Source: Bifidobacteriaceae bacterium (GTDB lineage Bacteria; Actinomycetota; Actinomycetes; Actinomycetales; WQXJ01). From it: a stretch of 7,984 bases of DNA. The notes under the pieces were generated by a model. That model did no database searches. It was not told where the DNA came from and saw only the letters and a list, made by a program, of their open reading frames with translations. The DNA lies in assembly GCA_031261885.1 (NCBI GenBank), contig JAISIU010000154.1, positions 1-7,984 of the forward strand, written 5' to 3'. Of this stretch, positions 1-5,947 are shown in pieces; the first letter of the stretch is position 1, and every line of letters starts with the position of its first letter. The position numbers and the translations under genes are program-made.

Positions 1-458
1 AGCAGGAAGTGGTGGACGATCTTGTGGATGCGCGTGTCATCGCCTGAGAACCAGTAGTCGATCGAACCGAGGTGGCGCAGCACCTGGCCTTCGATGCCGG
101 TTTCCTCGGCGATCTCGCGCGTGGCCGCCTGTGCCGGGGTCTCGCCGGCCTCGACATGGCCCTTGGGCAGGCACCATTCGAGCTTGCCCGCGCGGTTGCG
201 GCGCGCGATGATCGCGGCGTAGGCCTGGCCGTCCTTGGCGTCGATGATGAGCCCGCCGGCTGATGTCTCCTCGACGATCGGCAGCTCTTGGCCCGGATGG
301 CCGTGCGGCTCGTGGTGGCCTTGATGGTCGTGGTGGTGCGCGGCGGCGGCCGGTTGCGGGACACCCCGATGATGGCTCGCCAGGCAGGCTGGGGTAGGCC
401 GCTGACCAGGTACGGGTCGCCCGCGTCCGGGACGCGATGCGGGACTGGTGTCGGCCAT
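1..458 (-). CDS. Nudix hydrolase, MutT4-like, 3' end off window
   Basis: 152 complete codons are visible before the left edge cuts the gene. Nudix enzymes hydrolyse a nucleoside diphosphate linked to another moiety, using Mg2+ or Mn2+ held by the Nudix box. That box is perfect here: G100, E106, R114-E115, E118-E119, G121-I122, preceded by LPKGH. The surrounding ETSAGG, IDYWF and HKxVHH motifs match what I remember of Mycobacterium tuberculosis MutT4 (Rv3908), which also lies divergently beside the CCA-adding enzyme. The exact substrate cannot be told. Residues 1-60 form a low-complexity extension, with eight histidines in residues 41-54. The ATG at 458 is preferred because a TACAGT hexamer (471-466) lies 7 bases upstream and no Shine-Dalgarno is present, which suggests a leaderless mRNA. 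An in-frame GTG at 467 is the only alternative; no other ATG, GTG or TTG occurs before the Nudix domain. Family assignment is firm, the orthology inferred. Confidence 0.93.
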   Translation of the reverse strand, partial: MADTSPASRPGRGRPVPGQRPTPACLASHHRGVPQPAAAAHHHDHQGHHEPHGHPGQELPIVEETSAGGLIIDAKDGQAYAAIIARRNRAGKLEWCLPKGHVEAGETPAQAATREIAEETGIEGQVLRHLGSIDYWFSGDDTRIHKIVHHFL

Positions 459-465
459 ACCCGCC

Positions 466-471
466 ACTGTA
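466..471 (-). promoter_or_regulatory. -10 hexamer for a leaderless Nudix mRNA
   Basis: TACAGT fits the actinobacterial TAnnnT -10 pattern and ends 7 bases before the ATG at 458, so transcription would start at or next to the start codon. No good -35 hexamer is visible at 16-18 bp spacing. This is inference from spacing only. Confidence 0.4.
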
Positions 472-476
472 TCCGG

Positions 477-496
477 CCTGCCTGAGCGGGGGCAGG
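477..496 (-). terminator. Weak hairpin after the XRE-ImmA gene
   Basis: CCTGCC (477-482) and GGCAGG (491-496) form a perfect 6-bp stem with an 8-base loop, starting 12 bases past the stop codon of the regulator gene. No T-rich tract follows in either direction. It may help end the minus-strand operon transcript before the Nudix gene, but it may also be chance in GC-rich DNA. Confidence 0.25.
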
Positions 497-508
497 TGCC
501 CCGCCGCG

Positions 509-1675
509 CTACGCCCGCCCCCGGCGCTCCCGCCACGCGGCCAGCGACACCACGCGTGCCGTGGCGTTGGCGTGGCTGGGGAACCAGTGGTCGAGCAGGT
601 TTGGCATGATGCCGACCTCGGCAGCTATGGCCTGGTTGTCCATGTCGCCGAACGCGCGGTCGTAACACTGTCCGAACAGCAGGGCGCGTTCTTCGGCGAC
701 GTGGACCGGTTCGTGTTTGGTCCATCCATACGACGACCGTTGGATGTGCAAGCTACGGGCGCGCTTGTCGGAGATCAGCCCCATGTTTCTGGCCCGGACG
801 ATCAACGCGGCCACGCTGATGCCGAAGTGAGCTTTGATGGCGAGGTAGCCGTGGAGCGTCAAGTTCTCTGACACGGCCTGACGCATCACCGTGTCTGGGA
901 TGAGCAGTGCGCTGGCGAAACTGAAGGCGCGCCGCTCCTCCTTGGACCGAGTGCTGCGAATCGGCGCGGTGATCTGTTGGTCGAACAGCAGGTGAGCGAG
1001 TTCATGGGCGAGGGACATGCGGTACCTGTCACCAGAACAGTGCGCGATGATTGCGATCAGGGGGCGGCGTGTGGCGTCGTGAGGACGGCTGATTGAAATG
1101 TGATCGCCAACCTGTTCGTCACCTATGGATATTTCTTGGTCCGCGTTCGTGTTTTCGTCTGGGTTCGCGAAGCCGGTTTCGAGTTCGGGTAGCACGCCGA
1201 CGCCGAGGCGCTCAAGAAGACGGGTCATGTTCGGCACTGGCTCTTCCGCGCCGAGACCTCCGGCGCGGCGCGTGGCTTCCGCCAGCTCAACCGGGTCGTC
1301 GCCAAAGTCTTCGGCTCTTGGCAGCCGCCCCGACTGGAAGCTGGCCCGGTCCGCAGCGGTAGCGAACAAACGGGCGGCCTCGGAGTGTTCAGCGACCACG
1401 CGCCGCTCGTCTCGGACCGAGGCGGAAGCCTTCTTACGGAAGGTCACGGGTGTGGTGTCACTGAGCTGAGGCTGGACGGAGAAGAAGGATGGTGGGAGGA
1501 CGAACTGGGCCGCGGCTCGGTCGATCAGCGCCTGGCTCGGCTCACGGTCTCCGCGTTCTACATTCGAGATCGTGGCCTGCGTGACGTGCAGGGTCTCCGC
1601 TAGCGAGGTCTGCGACAAACCGAGTAGATGCCGCAAGGTCGCGAAGCGCTGGCCATTCCAGGGATCACGGGTCAC
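509..1675 (-). CDS. XRE HTH regulator with ImmA/IrrE zinc-protease domain
   Basis: A 388-aa two-domain protein. Residues about 8-62 are an XRE-type helix-turn-helix (RFATLRHLLGLSQTSLAETL, then the recognition-helix part TQATISNVERG). Residues about 190-300 are an ImmA/IrrE metallopeptidase domain with the zinc motif HELAH (H224, E225, H228), and E247 within KEERRAFSFASALLIP is the likely third ligand. Family knowledge: ImmA of ICEBs1 cleaves the repressor ImmR, and IrrE cleaves DdrO; fused XRE-ImmA proteins are thought to be DNA-binding regulators of their own operon or of an adjacent module. The GTG start overlaps the stop of the upstream gene as GTGA (1675-1672) with no strong ribosome site, so translation is probably coupled. 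The HTH domain probably binds the palindrome at 2402-2415. The fold is clear; the peptide target and the signal are unknown. Confidence 0.92.
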   Translation of the reverse strand: MTRDPWNGQRFATLRHLLGLSQTSLAETLHVTQATISNVERGDREPSQALIDRAAAQFVLPPSFFSVQPQLSDTTPVTFRKKASASVRDERRVVAEHSEAARLFATAADRASFQSGRLPRAEDFGDDPVELAEATRRAGGLGAEEPVPNMTRLLERLGVGVLPELETGFANPDENTNADQEISIGDEQVGDHISISRPHDATRRPLIAIIAHCSGDRYRMSLAHELAHLLFDQQITAPIRSTRSKEERRAFSFASALLIPDTVMRQAVSENLTLHGYLAIKAHFGISVAALIVRARNMGLISDKRARSLHIQRSSYGWTKHEPVHVAEERALLFGQCYDRAFGDMDNQAIAAEVGIMPNLLDHWFPSHANATARVVSLAAWRERRGRA

Positions 1676-2361
1676 GGTCTTATGGCCTTGAGGAAACTTG
1701 TGGGCTCATCCAGCCGGACCGGCGGCAGGAAGTCTTCTGGCTCATCGTCGCCGCCAAAGTCAGGCTCGGTCCAGTCCACGGGAGTTGCGGCAAGGCCGAG
1801 GCTCATGTCATTGGGCACAGACTCACCGTAATGCCCTGGCGCGAGTGGATGAACGAGGCGGAAGGTCATCGTGTCTCCGGCGACGTTCCAGAGCAGCAGA
1901 AGACGTGTTGAATCGCTGGTGAGGCCACCCATAGTAGAACCGAACCCGGGCAGCGCTGGCTGGGTCCAGTATTCGCGCCGCGCACGGTTATACCCTGCCA
2001 CGGGAATGCCGCCCGCGGTGGCCCGCTGTTCCTTGAGGAACCGCAACTCCAGGCCGGTCGAAGGTTCCCTGAGGTAGAGCTCGCCCATGCGATGCGGGTT
2101 GCCGGCGGTTTGCCACTCGCCTAGTTCGCCTTGTGCTTGGCGGCCGCGCAGGATGGCGCGGAGCTGGGCCCGAGCAGTCAGCGACTCCAGGTAGATGTCA
2201 CCCTGTCTGATGAGGTCGCCGACACGAGCTTCGGTGTCGGCAATCGCCTGTGACATGTCCGTGTAAAGCATCGGCACGAAGGGACTGACGTGCTCAAGGA
2301 TGAGGTCGGCGACGGTCCGTTGCTGTGAGTCTGGGCCTGGGTCGTTCCTTTGGCTGAGCAT
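1672..2361 (-). CDS. Unknown protein, operon partner of XRE-ImmA regulator
   Basis: A 229-aa protein I do not recognise. It has no signal peptide, no membrane segment and no cysteine. Residues about 35-75 look helical and charged (DMSQAIADTEARVGDLIRQG onward). Residues 93-170 alternate hydrophobic and polar residues like a mixed or beta-rich core, with GYNRARREYW (123-132) and LLLLWNV (154-160). Residues 197-220 are acidic and proline-rich (EPDFGGDDEPEDF), perhaps a flexible tail. The start is well supported: GGAGGT at 2371-2366 lies 4 bases before the ATG. It is first in an operon and overlaps the XRE-ImmA gene by 4 bp, so the two proteins are made together and probably work together. It could be a toxin, a substrate or a sensor for the protease partner; nothing seen in the sequence decides between these. 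Confidence 0.85.
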   Translation of the reverse strand: MLSQRNDPGPDSQQRTVADLILEHVSPFVPMLYTDMSQAIADTEARVGDLIRQGDIYLESLTARAQLRAILRGRQAQGELGEWQTAGNPHRMGELYLREPSTGLELRFLKEQRATAGGIPVAGYNRARREYWTQPALPGFGSTMGGLTSDSTRLLLLWNVAGDTMTFRLVHPLAPGHYGESVPNDMSLGLAATPVDWTEPDFGGDDEPEDFLPPVRLDEPTSFLKAIRP

Positions 2362-2365
2362 ATCT

Positions 2366-2371
2366 ACCTCC
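2366..2371 (-). promoter_or_regulatory. Strong Shine-Dalgarno GGAGGT
   Basis: GGAGGT lies 4 bases upstream of the ATG at 2361 and fixes that start. This gene therefore has a led mRNA, unlike the Nudix and ATPase genes, whose starts look leaderless. Confidence 0.8.
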
Positions 2372-2401
2372 AGATCCGGGGCGATGCGAGTACTTAGCGA
2401 G

Positions 2402-2415
2402 ATGTAATATTACAT
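2402..2415. promoter_or_regulatory. Perfect 14-bp palindromic operator
   Basis: ATGTAATATTACAT is a perfect 7+7 palindrome, AT-rich against GC-rich surroundings. It overlaps the predicted -10 of the unknown-protein/XRE-ImmA operon. This is the expected layout for autorepression by a dimeric XRE regulator; which protein binds is inferred. Confidence 0.65.
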
Positions 2416-2435
2416 GCACTGATGTAATGCAACAA
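2407..2435 (-). promoter_or_regulatory. Candidate promoter of the two-gene operon
   Basis: On the minus strand, TTGTTG (2435-2430) and TAATAT (2412-2407) are separated by 17 bp, which would give a leader of about 40 bases carrying the GGAGGT site. An alternative pair is TTGCAT (2432-2427) with TATTAC (2409-2404), also 17 bp apart. Both -10 choices lie inside the 14-bp palindrome, so a protein bound there would block RNA polymerase. Confidence 0.45.
2422..2435. promoter_or_regulatory. Second, degenerate operator half-site
   Basis: GATGTAAT at 2421-2428 repeats GATGTAAT at 2401-2408 exactly 20 bp away, about two helical turns, on the same face of the DNA. The right half of this second site is degenerate and keeps only ACA of the expected arm. 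It overlaps the candidate -35, so the pair could bind two dimers side by side. Confidence 0.5.
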
Positions 2436-2563
2436 CAGTTCGAACCGCGGGCGACAAAGCTCTGGACAAAAGGAAAGGCTGGTCCGGTGACATGCGAGTC
2501 GTAAGAGTATGTGCCGCCGCGTGGTGGGCGGGCGCGCTGGGCTCCTGGAAATAGGGTTGGGCC

Positions 2564-2722
2564 ATGTCTGCTGTGCCTTGGCTTGAGGCCGTCGTCAGTG
2601 AGTTCGGACGCGCGGCGGCCGGCGTCAAATGGCCCGCCACGGCGGCGGACCGCAAACCGCGCAAGCCGATCATCTCCGAGACGGACCAAGCCAGCCTCTT
2701 CGCGGCGAGCGACAGCGAATAG
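2564..2722 (+). CDS. Possible small ORF, 52 codons
   Basis: This reading frame begins MSAVPWLEAVVSEFGRAA and ends in LFAASDSE. Most third codon positions are G or C, as in the real genes here, and TAGGGT at 2552-2557 lies 6 bases before the ATG, the same spacing seen at the ATPase start. Against it: no Shine-Dalgarno, no plausible -35, no recognised family, and short length. It could be a real small gene, the remnant of a longer gene whose 3' part is lost, or a chance frame. It sits between two divergent modules and faces the ATPase. Confidence 0.3.
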   Translation: MSAVPWLEAVVSEFGRAAAGVKWPATAADRKPRKPIISETDQASLFAASDSE

Positions 2723-2771
2723 CTGTGGTACCCAGCCAACGAATCACACCAGTAACCGCCCCAACGCGGCG

Positions 2772-2855
2772 GCGAAACGTCGAGTTTTGGCTTGCGAAAC
2801 GTCGGATTGAGGCTTGCGAAACGTCGAGTTATGGCTTGCGAAACGTCGAGTTTGG
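2772..2855 (+). repeat. Four tandem 22-bp repeats upstream of the ATPase
   Basis: Units begin at 2772, 2794, 2816 and 2838, an exact 22-bp period. All four share GCGAAACGTCG, most continue with AGTT, and the first three end GGCTT; the last unit decays after its TTTGG. No spacers lie between units. The period of about two helical turns puts equal sequence on one DNA face, as for cooperative protein binding. The array ends 16 bp before the ATG of the DUF4143 ATPase, and its last junction supplies the probable -35 hexamer. A role as operator or binding array is inferred; recombinational or plasmid-like iteron origin is an alternative. Confidence 0.9.
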
Positions 2856-2865
2856 CCTGTAACCT
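2836..2865 (+). promoter_or_regulatory. Candidate leaderless promoter of the ATPase
   Basis: TTGCGA (2836-2841) and TAACCT (2860-2865) are separated by 18 bp. TAACCT ends 6 bases before the ATG at 2872, so transcription would begin at the start codon, and no ribosome-binding site is seen. The -35 spans the junction between repeat units 3 and 4, linking the repeats directly to expression of this gene. Confidence 0.5.
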
Positions 2866-2871
2866 GCTGTT

Positions 2872-4131
2872 ATGTCGAATCTGATGGAGCGACACTTATC
2901 TGGCCGTGCGGCCCGCGCGCTCGCCTATTCACCGGTGCTGATCATCGAGGGCGCACGCCAGGTGGGAAAGTCGACTCTGGCCACCATGCTCGCTGGTTCC
3001 CGCTCCGCGGCCACGGTGACGTTGGATGACGCCGCCGTGCGGGCCGCCATCGATGACGACAGAGACGGCTTCGTCGAGCACACAGTGGAGGACATGCTCG
3101 TCATCGACGAGATCCAACGGTTGCCGGAACTGACCTTGGCCATCAAGGCGGCGGTCGACCGGGACCGCCGGCCCGGTCGGTTCTTGCTGACGGGTTCCTC
3201 CTCCCTCCTGCGTGTTCGCGGCCTGGCGGACAGCCTGGCCGGCCGGGCCATCCGTTTGCGTCTGTGGGGTTTCAGCCAGGGTGAGATCGAAGGCCGGATG
3301 GACGACTTCGTCACGGCTGTCACCTCGCTGCCCAACGAGGCTCTCACTACGTTCAGCAGTGATCTCACGAGAGCCGACTACGCCGAACGGGTGACCCGCG
3401 GGTCGTACCCCATCGCCACCGCGCTTCCCGAGCGGGAACGCCGTGACTGGCTCGACAGCTACCTCGACACCTTGTTGCGGCGTGACCTGCCGGCCCTGCG
3501 CCGTGGCTTCGACGCGGCACGCGCCATCGCATTGCTGCGTGTGCTCGCCGCCAACCAGTCAGGTGAGTTGGTCAAGGCGCGGCTCGCCTCCGACATCGGC
3601 ATGCCCGTGACCACGGTGACCACCTACCTCGACCTTTTGAGCGACATCGGCCTGTTCACCACGCTGCGGCCCTGGACACCGAACCTGACCAGCAGGGAGA
3701 TCGGACGGCCCAAGGGACTCGTAGCGGACTCAGGCCTGGCAGCTCGGTTGACCCGTGTGACGGCGAGCAGGTTACAAGAGCTGTCCTATGCCCCCGCTTT
3801 CGGTTCCCTGCTCGAAGGGTTCGTCGCGGCGGAGCTGTTGAAGCAGCGTGGCTGGAGCGGCAGCGAGTTCGAGCTGTTCCACTATCGCAACCGTCAGGGC
3901 AGGGAAGTGGACCTGATCTGCGAACTGGACGATGGACGGATCATCGCGATCGAGGTCAAGGCGGCCAGCTCGTTCCAACGGAGCCACGTGAAGAACCTGG
4001 CGCCACTGCGTGACGCTTTGGGCGACCGCTTCCTGGCCGGCATCGTCCTCGGCACCGGTCAACGAAGCGCTTACCTCGGCCGGCGTCTGTACGGCCTGCC
4101 CATCAGTGCACTGTGGAAACTAGGTGATTGA
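2872..4131 (+). CDS. AAA ATPase with C-terminal DUF4143
   Basis: A 419-aa cytoplasmic ATPase. The N-terminal AAA domain has Walker A GARQVGKST (27-35), Walker B MLVIDE (75-80, D79 and E80) followed by IQRLPEL, and a sensor-1-like LLTGSSSLL (105-113). Residues about 228-265 look like a winged helix (SGELVKARLASDIG, then TVTTYLDLLSDIGLF). The DUF4143 part contains E315 in SLLEGFVAAELLK, then REVDLI (D347) and IAIEVKAA (E361, K363), a PD-(D/E)xK nuclease-like signature with its key residues kept. Length is normal for the family. Such ATPases are common accessory genes in bacteria and archaea, but their cellular job is unsettled; nuclease activity is not proven. The start is inferred from the leaderless promoter; the gene is preceded by the 22-bp repeat array and lies 46 bp before cca in the same direction. 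Confidence 0.93.
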   Translation: MSNLMERHLSGRAARALAYSPVLIIEGARQVGKSTLATMLAGSRSAATVTLDDAAVRAAIDDDRDGFVEHTVEDMLVIDEIQRLPELTLAIKAAVDRDRRPGRFLLTGSSSLLRVRGLADSLAGRAIRLRLWGFSQGEIEGRMDDFVTAVTSLPNEALTTFSSDLTRADYAERVTRGSYPIATALPERERRDWLDSYLDTLLRRDLPALRRGFDAARAIALLRVLAANQSGELVKARLASDIGMPVTTVTTYLDLLSDIGLFTTLRPWTPNLTSREIGRPKGLVADSGLAARLTRVTASRLQELSYAPAFGSLLEGFVAAELLKQRGWSGSEFELFHYRNRQGREVDLICELDDGRIIAIEVKAASSFQRSHVKNLAPLRDALGDRFLAGIVLGTGQRSAYLGRRLYGLPISALWKLGD

Positions 4132-4142
4132 CCTGGGGGTTT

Positions 4143-4157
4143 ACCGGATAGGCCGGT
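4143..4157 (+). terminator. Small hairpin between ATPase and cca
   Basis: ACCGG (4143-4147) and CCGGT (4153-4157) form a 5-bp stem with a 5-base loop, 11 bases after the ATPase stop. No T tract follows. It could weakly attenuate transcription into cca or be chance. Confidence 0.2.
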
Positions 4158-4177
4158 GTGTCTGGCATGGTTGAGGG

Positions 4178-5635
4178 GTGGCGGAGCAGGAGTTGAACCA
4201 GGAGATGAACGCGCGGCTCGACGGGGCGGGGCGGGCGCTGCCGCCCGAGGTGCTCTCCCTCGGCCACCTTTTCGCCGACGCCGGGCACGAGCTGGCGCTG
4301 GTCGGCGGACCGGTGCGCGACCTCCTGCTGGACCGCCCGCCATCGGACCTGGACTTCACGACCTCCGCCCTGCCGGACGAGACGGAACGCCTGCTGCGCG
4401 GCTGGGGCCACGCGGTGTGGACCGTCGGCAAACGGTTCGGCACGATCGGCGCCAGGCACGGCGGCCTATCCGTCGAGATCACCACGTACCGCGCCGACAC
4501 CTACGACCCGTCCTCGCGCAAACCCGAGGTCCGGTTCGGCGACAACCTCGAAGGCGACCTCTCGCGCCGCGACTTCACGGTCAACGCGATGGCCCTCAGC
4601 CTGCCCCAGCTCGTGCTCGTCGACCCGTTCGACGGCCGGCGCGACCTGCAGGACGGCCTGCTGCGCACCCCGGTCACGGCCGAGCAGTCCTTCGACGACG
4701 ACCCGTTGCGCATCATGCGCGCGGCGCGCTTCACGGCCCAGCTCGGCTTCGACGTCGCCGAGGACGTCATGGACGCGATGGGCACGATGGCGGAACGCCT
4801 CTCGATCGTCTCGGCGGAACGCGTCCAAGCGGAGCTCGTCAAACTCATGTGCGCCCGCTGGCCGCGCCGCGGCCTGGAGCTCATGGTCTACACCGGGGTT
4901 GCCGACCACGTGCTGCCCGAGCTGGCCGCCCTCCAGCTCGAAACCGACGAACACCATCGCCACAAGGACGTTTACGAACACACCCTGACCGTGCTCGACA
5001 AGGCGATGGCGTTGGAGACCGGCCCGGACGGCCCGGTACCCGCGCCGGATCTGGTGCTCAGGCTCGCCGCGATCCTCCACGACATCGGCAAGCCGGCCAC
5101 GCGCCGCTTCGAGAAGGACGGCACCGTCTCCTTCCACCACCACGACGTGGTCGGCGCCAAACTGGCCGCGAAACGGCTCAAGGCGTTGAAGTTCGATTCC
5201 CAGACCGTCAAGGACGTGTCGAAGCTCGTGGAGCTCCACCTGCGCTTCTACGGGTACGGCGACGCCGGCTGGACCGACTCGGCCGTCCGCCGGTACGTCC
5301 GCGACGCCGGCCCGCTGCTCGCCCGGCTCAACCGGCTGACCCGTTCCGACGTCACGACCCGCAACAAGAAGAAGGCGGACCGGCTCGCCTTCGCGATGGA
5401 TGACCTGGAACGGCGCATCGCGGAGCTAGCGGCGCAGGAGGAGATCGACAAGATCCGCCCGGACCTGAACGGCGACGACATCATGGGCCTGCTCGGCATC
5501 GGGCCCGGCCCGGTGGTGGGCCGCGCGTACAAGCACATGCTGGCCCTGCGCATGGACGAGGGCCCGATGGACCGCGACGCCGCCGTGGCTGCGTTGCGCG
5601 AGTGGTGGGCCGCCCAACCCGAATCCCAAGCCTGA
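4178..5635 (+). CDS. cca: CCA tRNA nucleotidyltransferase
   Basis: A 485-aa enzyme that adds or repairs the 3'-terminal CCA of tRNAs from CTP and ATP, without a nucleic acid template. The class II head domain has LVGGPVRD (41-48) with the catalytic carboxylates D57 and D59 in SDLDF, then RRDFTVNA (130-137), DDPLRIMRAARF (174-185) and ERVQAEL (214-220). A C-terminal HD domain follows, with H268 (YEHTL), H301-D302 (ILHDIGK) and HHH at 320-322, as in enzymes able to trim or repair tRNA ends. Length matches actinobacterial homologues such as mycobacterial pcnA. The GTG at 4178 is chosen because the conserved head begins about 40 residues later, as expected; an in-frame ATG at 4205 would also leave the domain whole. 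No convincing ribosome site or promoter is visible, so it may be leaderless or read through from the ATPase. It is the housekeeping right flank of the inserted region. Confidence 0.96.
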   Translation: MAEQELNQEMNARLDGAGRALPPEVLSLGHLFADAGHELALVGGPVRDLLLDRPPSDLDFTTSALPDETERLLRGWGHAVWTVGKRFGTIGARHGGLSVEITTYRADTYDPSSRKPEVRFGDNLEGDLSRRDFTVNAMALSLPQLVLVDPFDGRRDLQDGLLRTPVTAEQSFDDDPLRIMRAARFTAQLGFDVAEDVMDAMGTMAERLSIVSAERVQAELVKLMCARWPRRGLELMVYTGVADHVLPELAALQLETDEHHRHKDVYEHTLTVLDKAMALETGPDGPVPAPDLVLRLAAILHDIGKPATRRFEKDGTVSFHHHDVVGAKLAAKRLKALKFDSQTVKDVSKLVELHLRFYGYGDAGWTDSAVRRYVRDAGPLLARLNRLTRSDVTTRNKKKADRLAFAMDDLERRIAELAAQEEIDKIRPDLNGDDIMGLLGIGPGPVVGRAYKHMLALRMDEGPMDRDAAVAALREWWAAQPESQA

Positions 5636-5640
5636 GGGCC

Positions 5641-5692
5641 GCGCCCGCTGGGCGTTCCAGGACACCTGGGCGTGGAGGGTTTTGGTTGTTTT
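5641..5692 (+). terminator. Candidate terminator region for cca
   Basis: Just past the cca stop, GCGCCC (5641-5646) pairs with GGGCGT (5650-5655), and CCAGG (5658-5662) pairs with CCTGG across ACA. A T-rich run, GTTTTGGTTGTTTT, follows at 5679-5692. Tandem stems then T-rich DNA fit a terminator, but the T tract is 12 bases from the second stem. Confidence 0.4.
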
Positions 5693-5724
5693 GAGGCCGT
5701 GAATCTGCCATTAGCCTCCACGCC
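5669..5724. repeat. 10-bp perfect inverted repeat, 36-base loop
   Basis: GGCGTGGAGG at 5669-5678 is exactly complementary to CCTCCACGCC at 5715-5724. A 10-bp match this close is unlikely by chance. It could fold the T-rich segment into a loop in the RNA. The role is unknown. Confidence 0.6.
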
Positions 5725-5760
5725 GGGTGGGGGCGGGTATTGGCGGTCAGGCAAAGCGCC

Positions 5761-5805
5761 CGATGCCGTGCGGACAGTTTGATCGCAAGGCGCGGCGCGG
5801 CATCG
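5761..5805. repeat. Second large inverted repeat
   Basis: CGATGCCG (5761-5768) pairs with CGGCATCG (5798-5805). The stem extends inward through one G-T wobble and two more pairs to about 11 bp, leaving a 23-base loop. It lies between the cca end and the promoter of the secreted-protein gene. Confidence 0.55.
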
Positions 5806-5873
5806 TCCCCGGTTCCGAGGTGCCGTTTTCGTGAAGATCGTGTGGTTCCGGTGAGGGTATCCCGAGTAATTCC

Positions 5874-5897
5874 GTCACCGGCCGAATTTCGGCTGAC
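5874..5897. promoter_or_regulatory. Interrupted palindrome upstream of -10
   Basis: GCCGAA-T-TTCGGC (5881-5893) is a perfect 6-bp inverted repeat. Outer arms GTCA (5874-5877) and TGAC (5894-5897) also match, with three extra bases on the left side. It ends 5 bases before the candidate extended -10 at 5902, in the -35 region, so it may be an operator. Confidence 0.4.
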
Positions 5898-5901
5898 CGG
5901 C

Positions 5902-5910
5902 TGTTATACC
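5902..5910 (+). promoter_or_regulatory. Candidate extended -10 of secreted-protein gene
   Basis: TGTTATACC reads as an extended -10 (TGn plus TATACC). No good -35 is seen at normal spacing, which an extended -10 or an activator could offset. The leader to the ATG at 5960 would be about 43 bases. Confidence 0.4.
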
Positions 5911-5947
5911 TGTCCTGTACCCCTTTCCCGATGGACTCTCAGGCAAT

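Larger units (their letters stand above)
459..4177. other. Putative insertion between divergent Nudix and cca genes
   Basis: Nudix (mutT4) and cca/pcnA are adjacent and divergent in mycobacteria. Here they keep that orientation but are split by about 3.7 kb holding the unknown-protein/XRE-ImmA operon, the repeat array and the DUF4143 ATPase, all accessory-type genes. No integrase, transposase, tRNA site or clear flanking direct repeat was found. The insertion is an inference from synteny, and its edges are only known to lie in the 50-bp gaps at 459-508 and 4132-4177. Confidence 0.5.

Noticed and set aside
437..871. 144-codon plus-strand frame
   Set aside because: Antisense to the C-terminal part of the XRE-ImmA gene and the Nudix start; no domain or ribosome site.
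2294..2689. 131-codon minus-strand frame
   Set aside because: It overlaps the start, ribosome site, promoter and operator of the 229-aa gene and has no recognisable content.
2772..2855. CRISPR array
   Set aside because: The units are directly adjacent with no spacers, and no cas genes are seen.
2410..2895. 161-codon minus-strand frame across the 22-bp repeats
   Set aside because: It crosses the ATPase start and promoter and the repeat array. The 22-bp period is not a multiple of three, so each copy is read in a different frame, which argues against coding.
459..4177. Insertion-sequence ends or att sites flanking the accessory cassette
   Set aside because: Only a 7-base CCGGATA, in opposite orientation at 470-476 and 4144-4150, is shared by the two gaps; this is too short to call, and no recombinase is present.
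4466..5239. Long minus-strand open frame (257 codons) over cca
   Set aside because: It lies antisense inside a clear CCA-adding enzyme with intact motifs; long antisense frames are usual in GC-rich genes.
4156..5403. Long plus-strand frame (415 codons) overlapping cca
   Set aside because: Its translation is Arg/Pro/Ala-rich with no domain, a frame shadow of cca.
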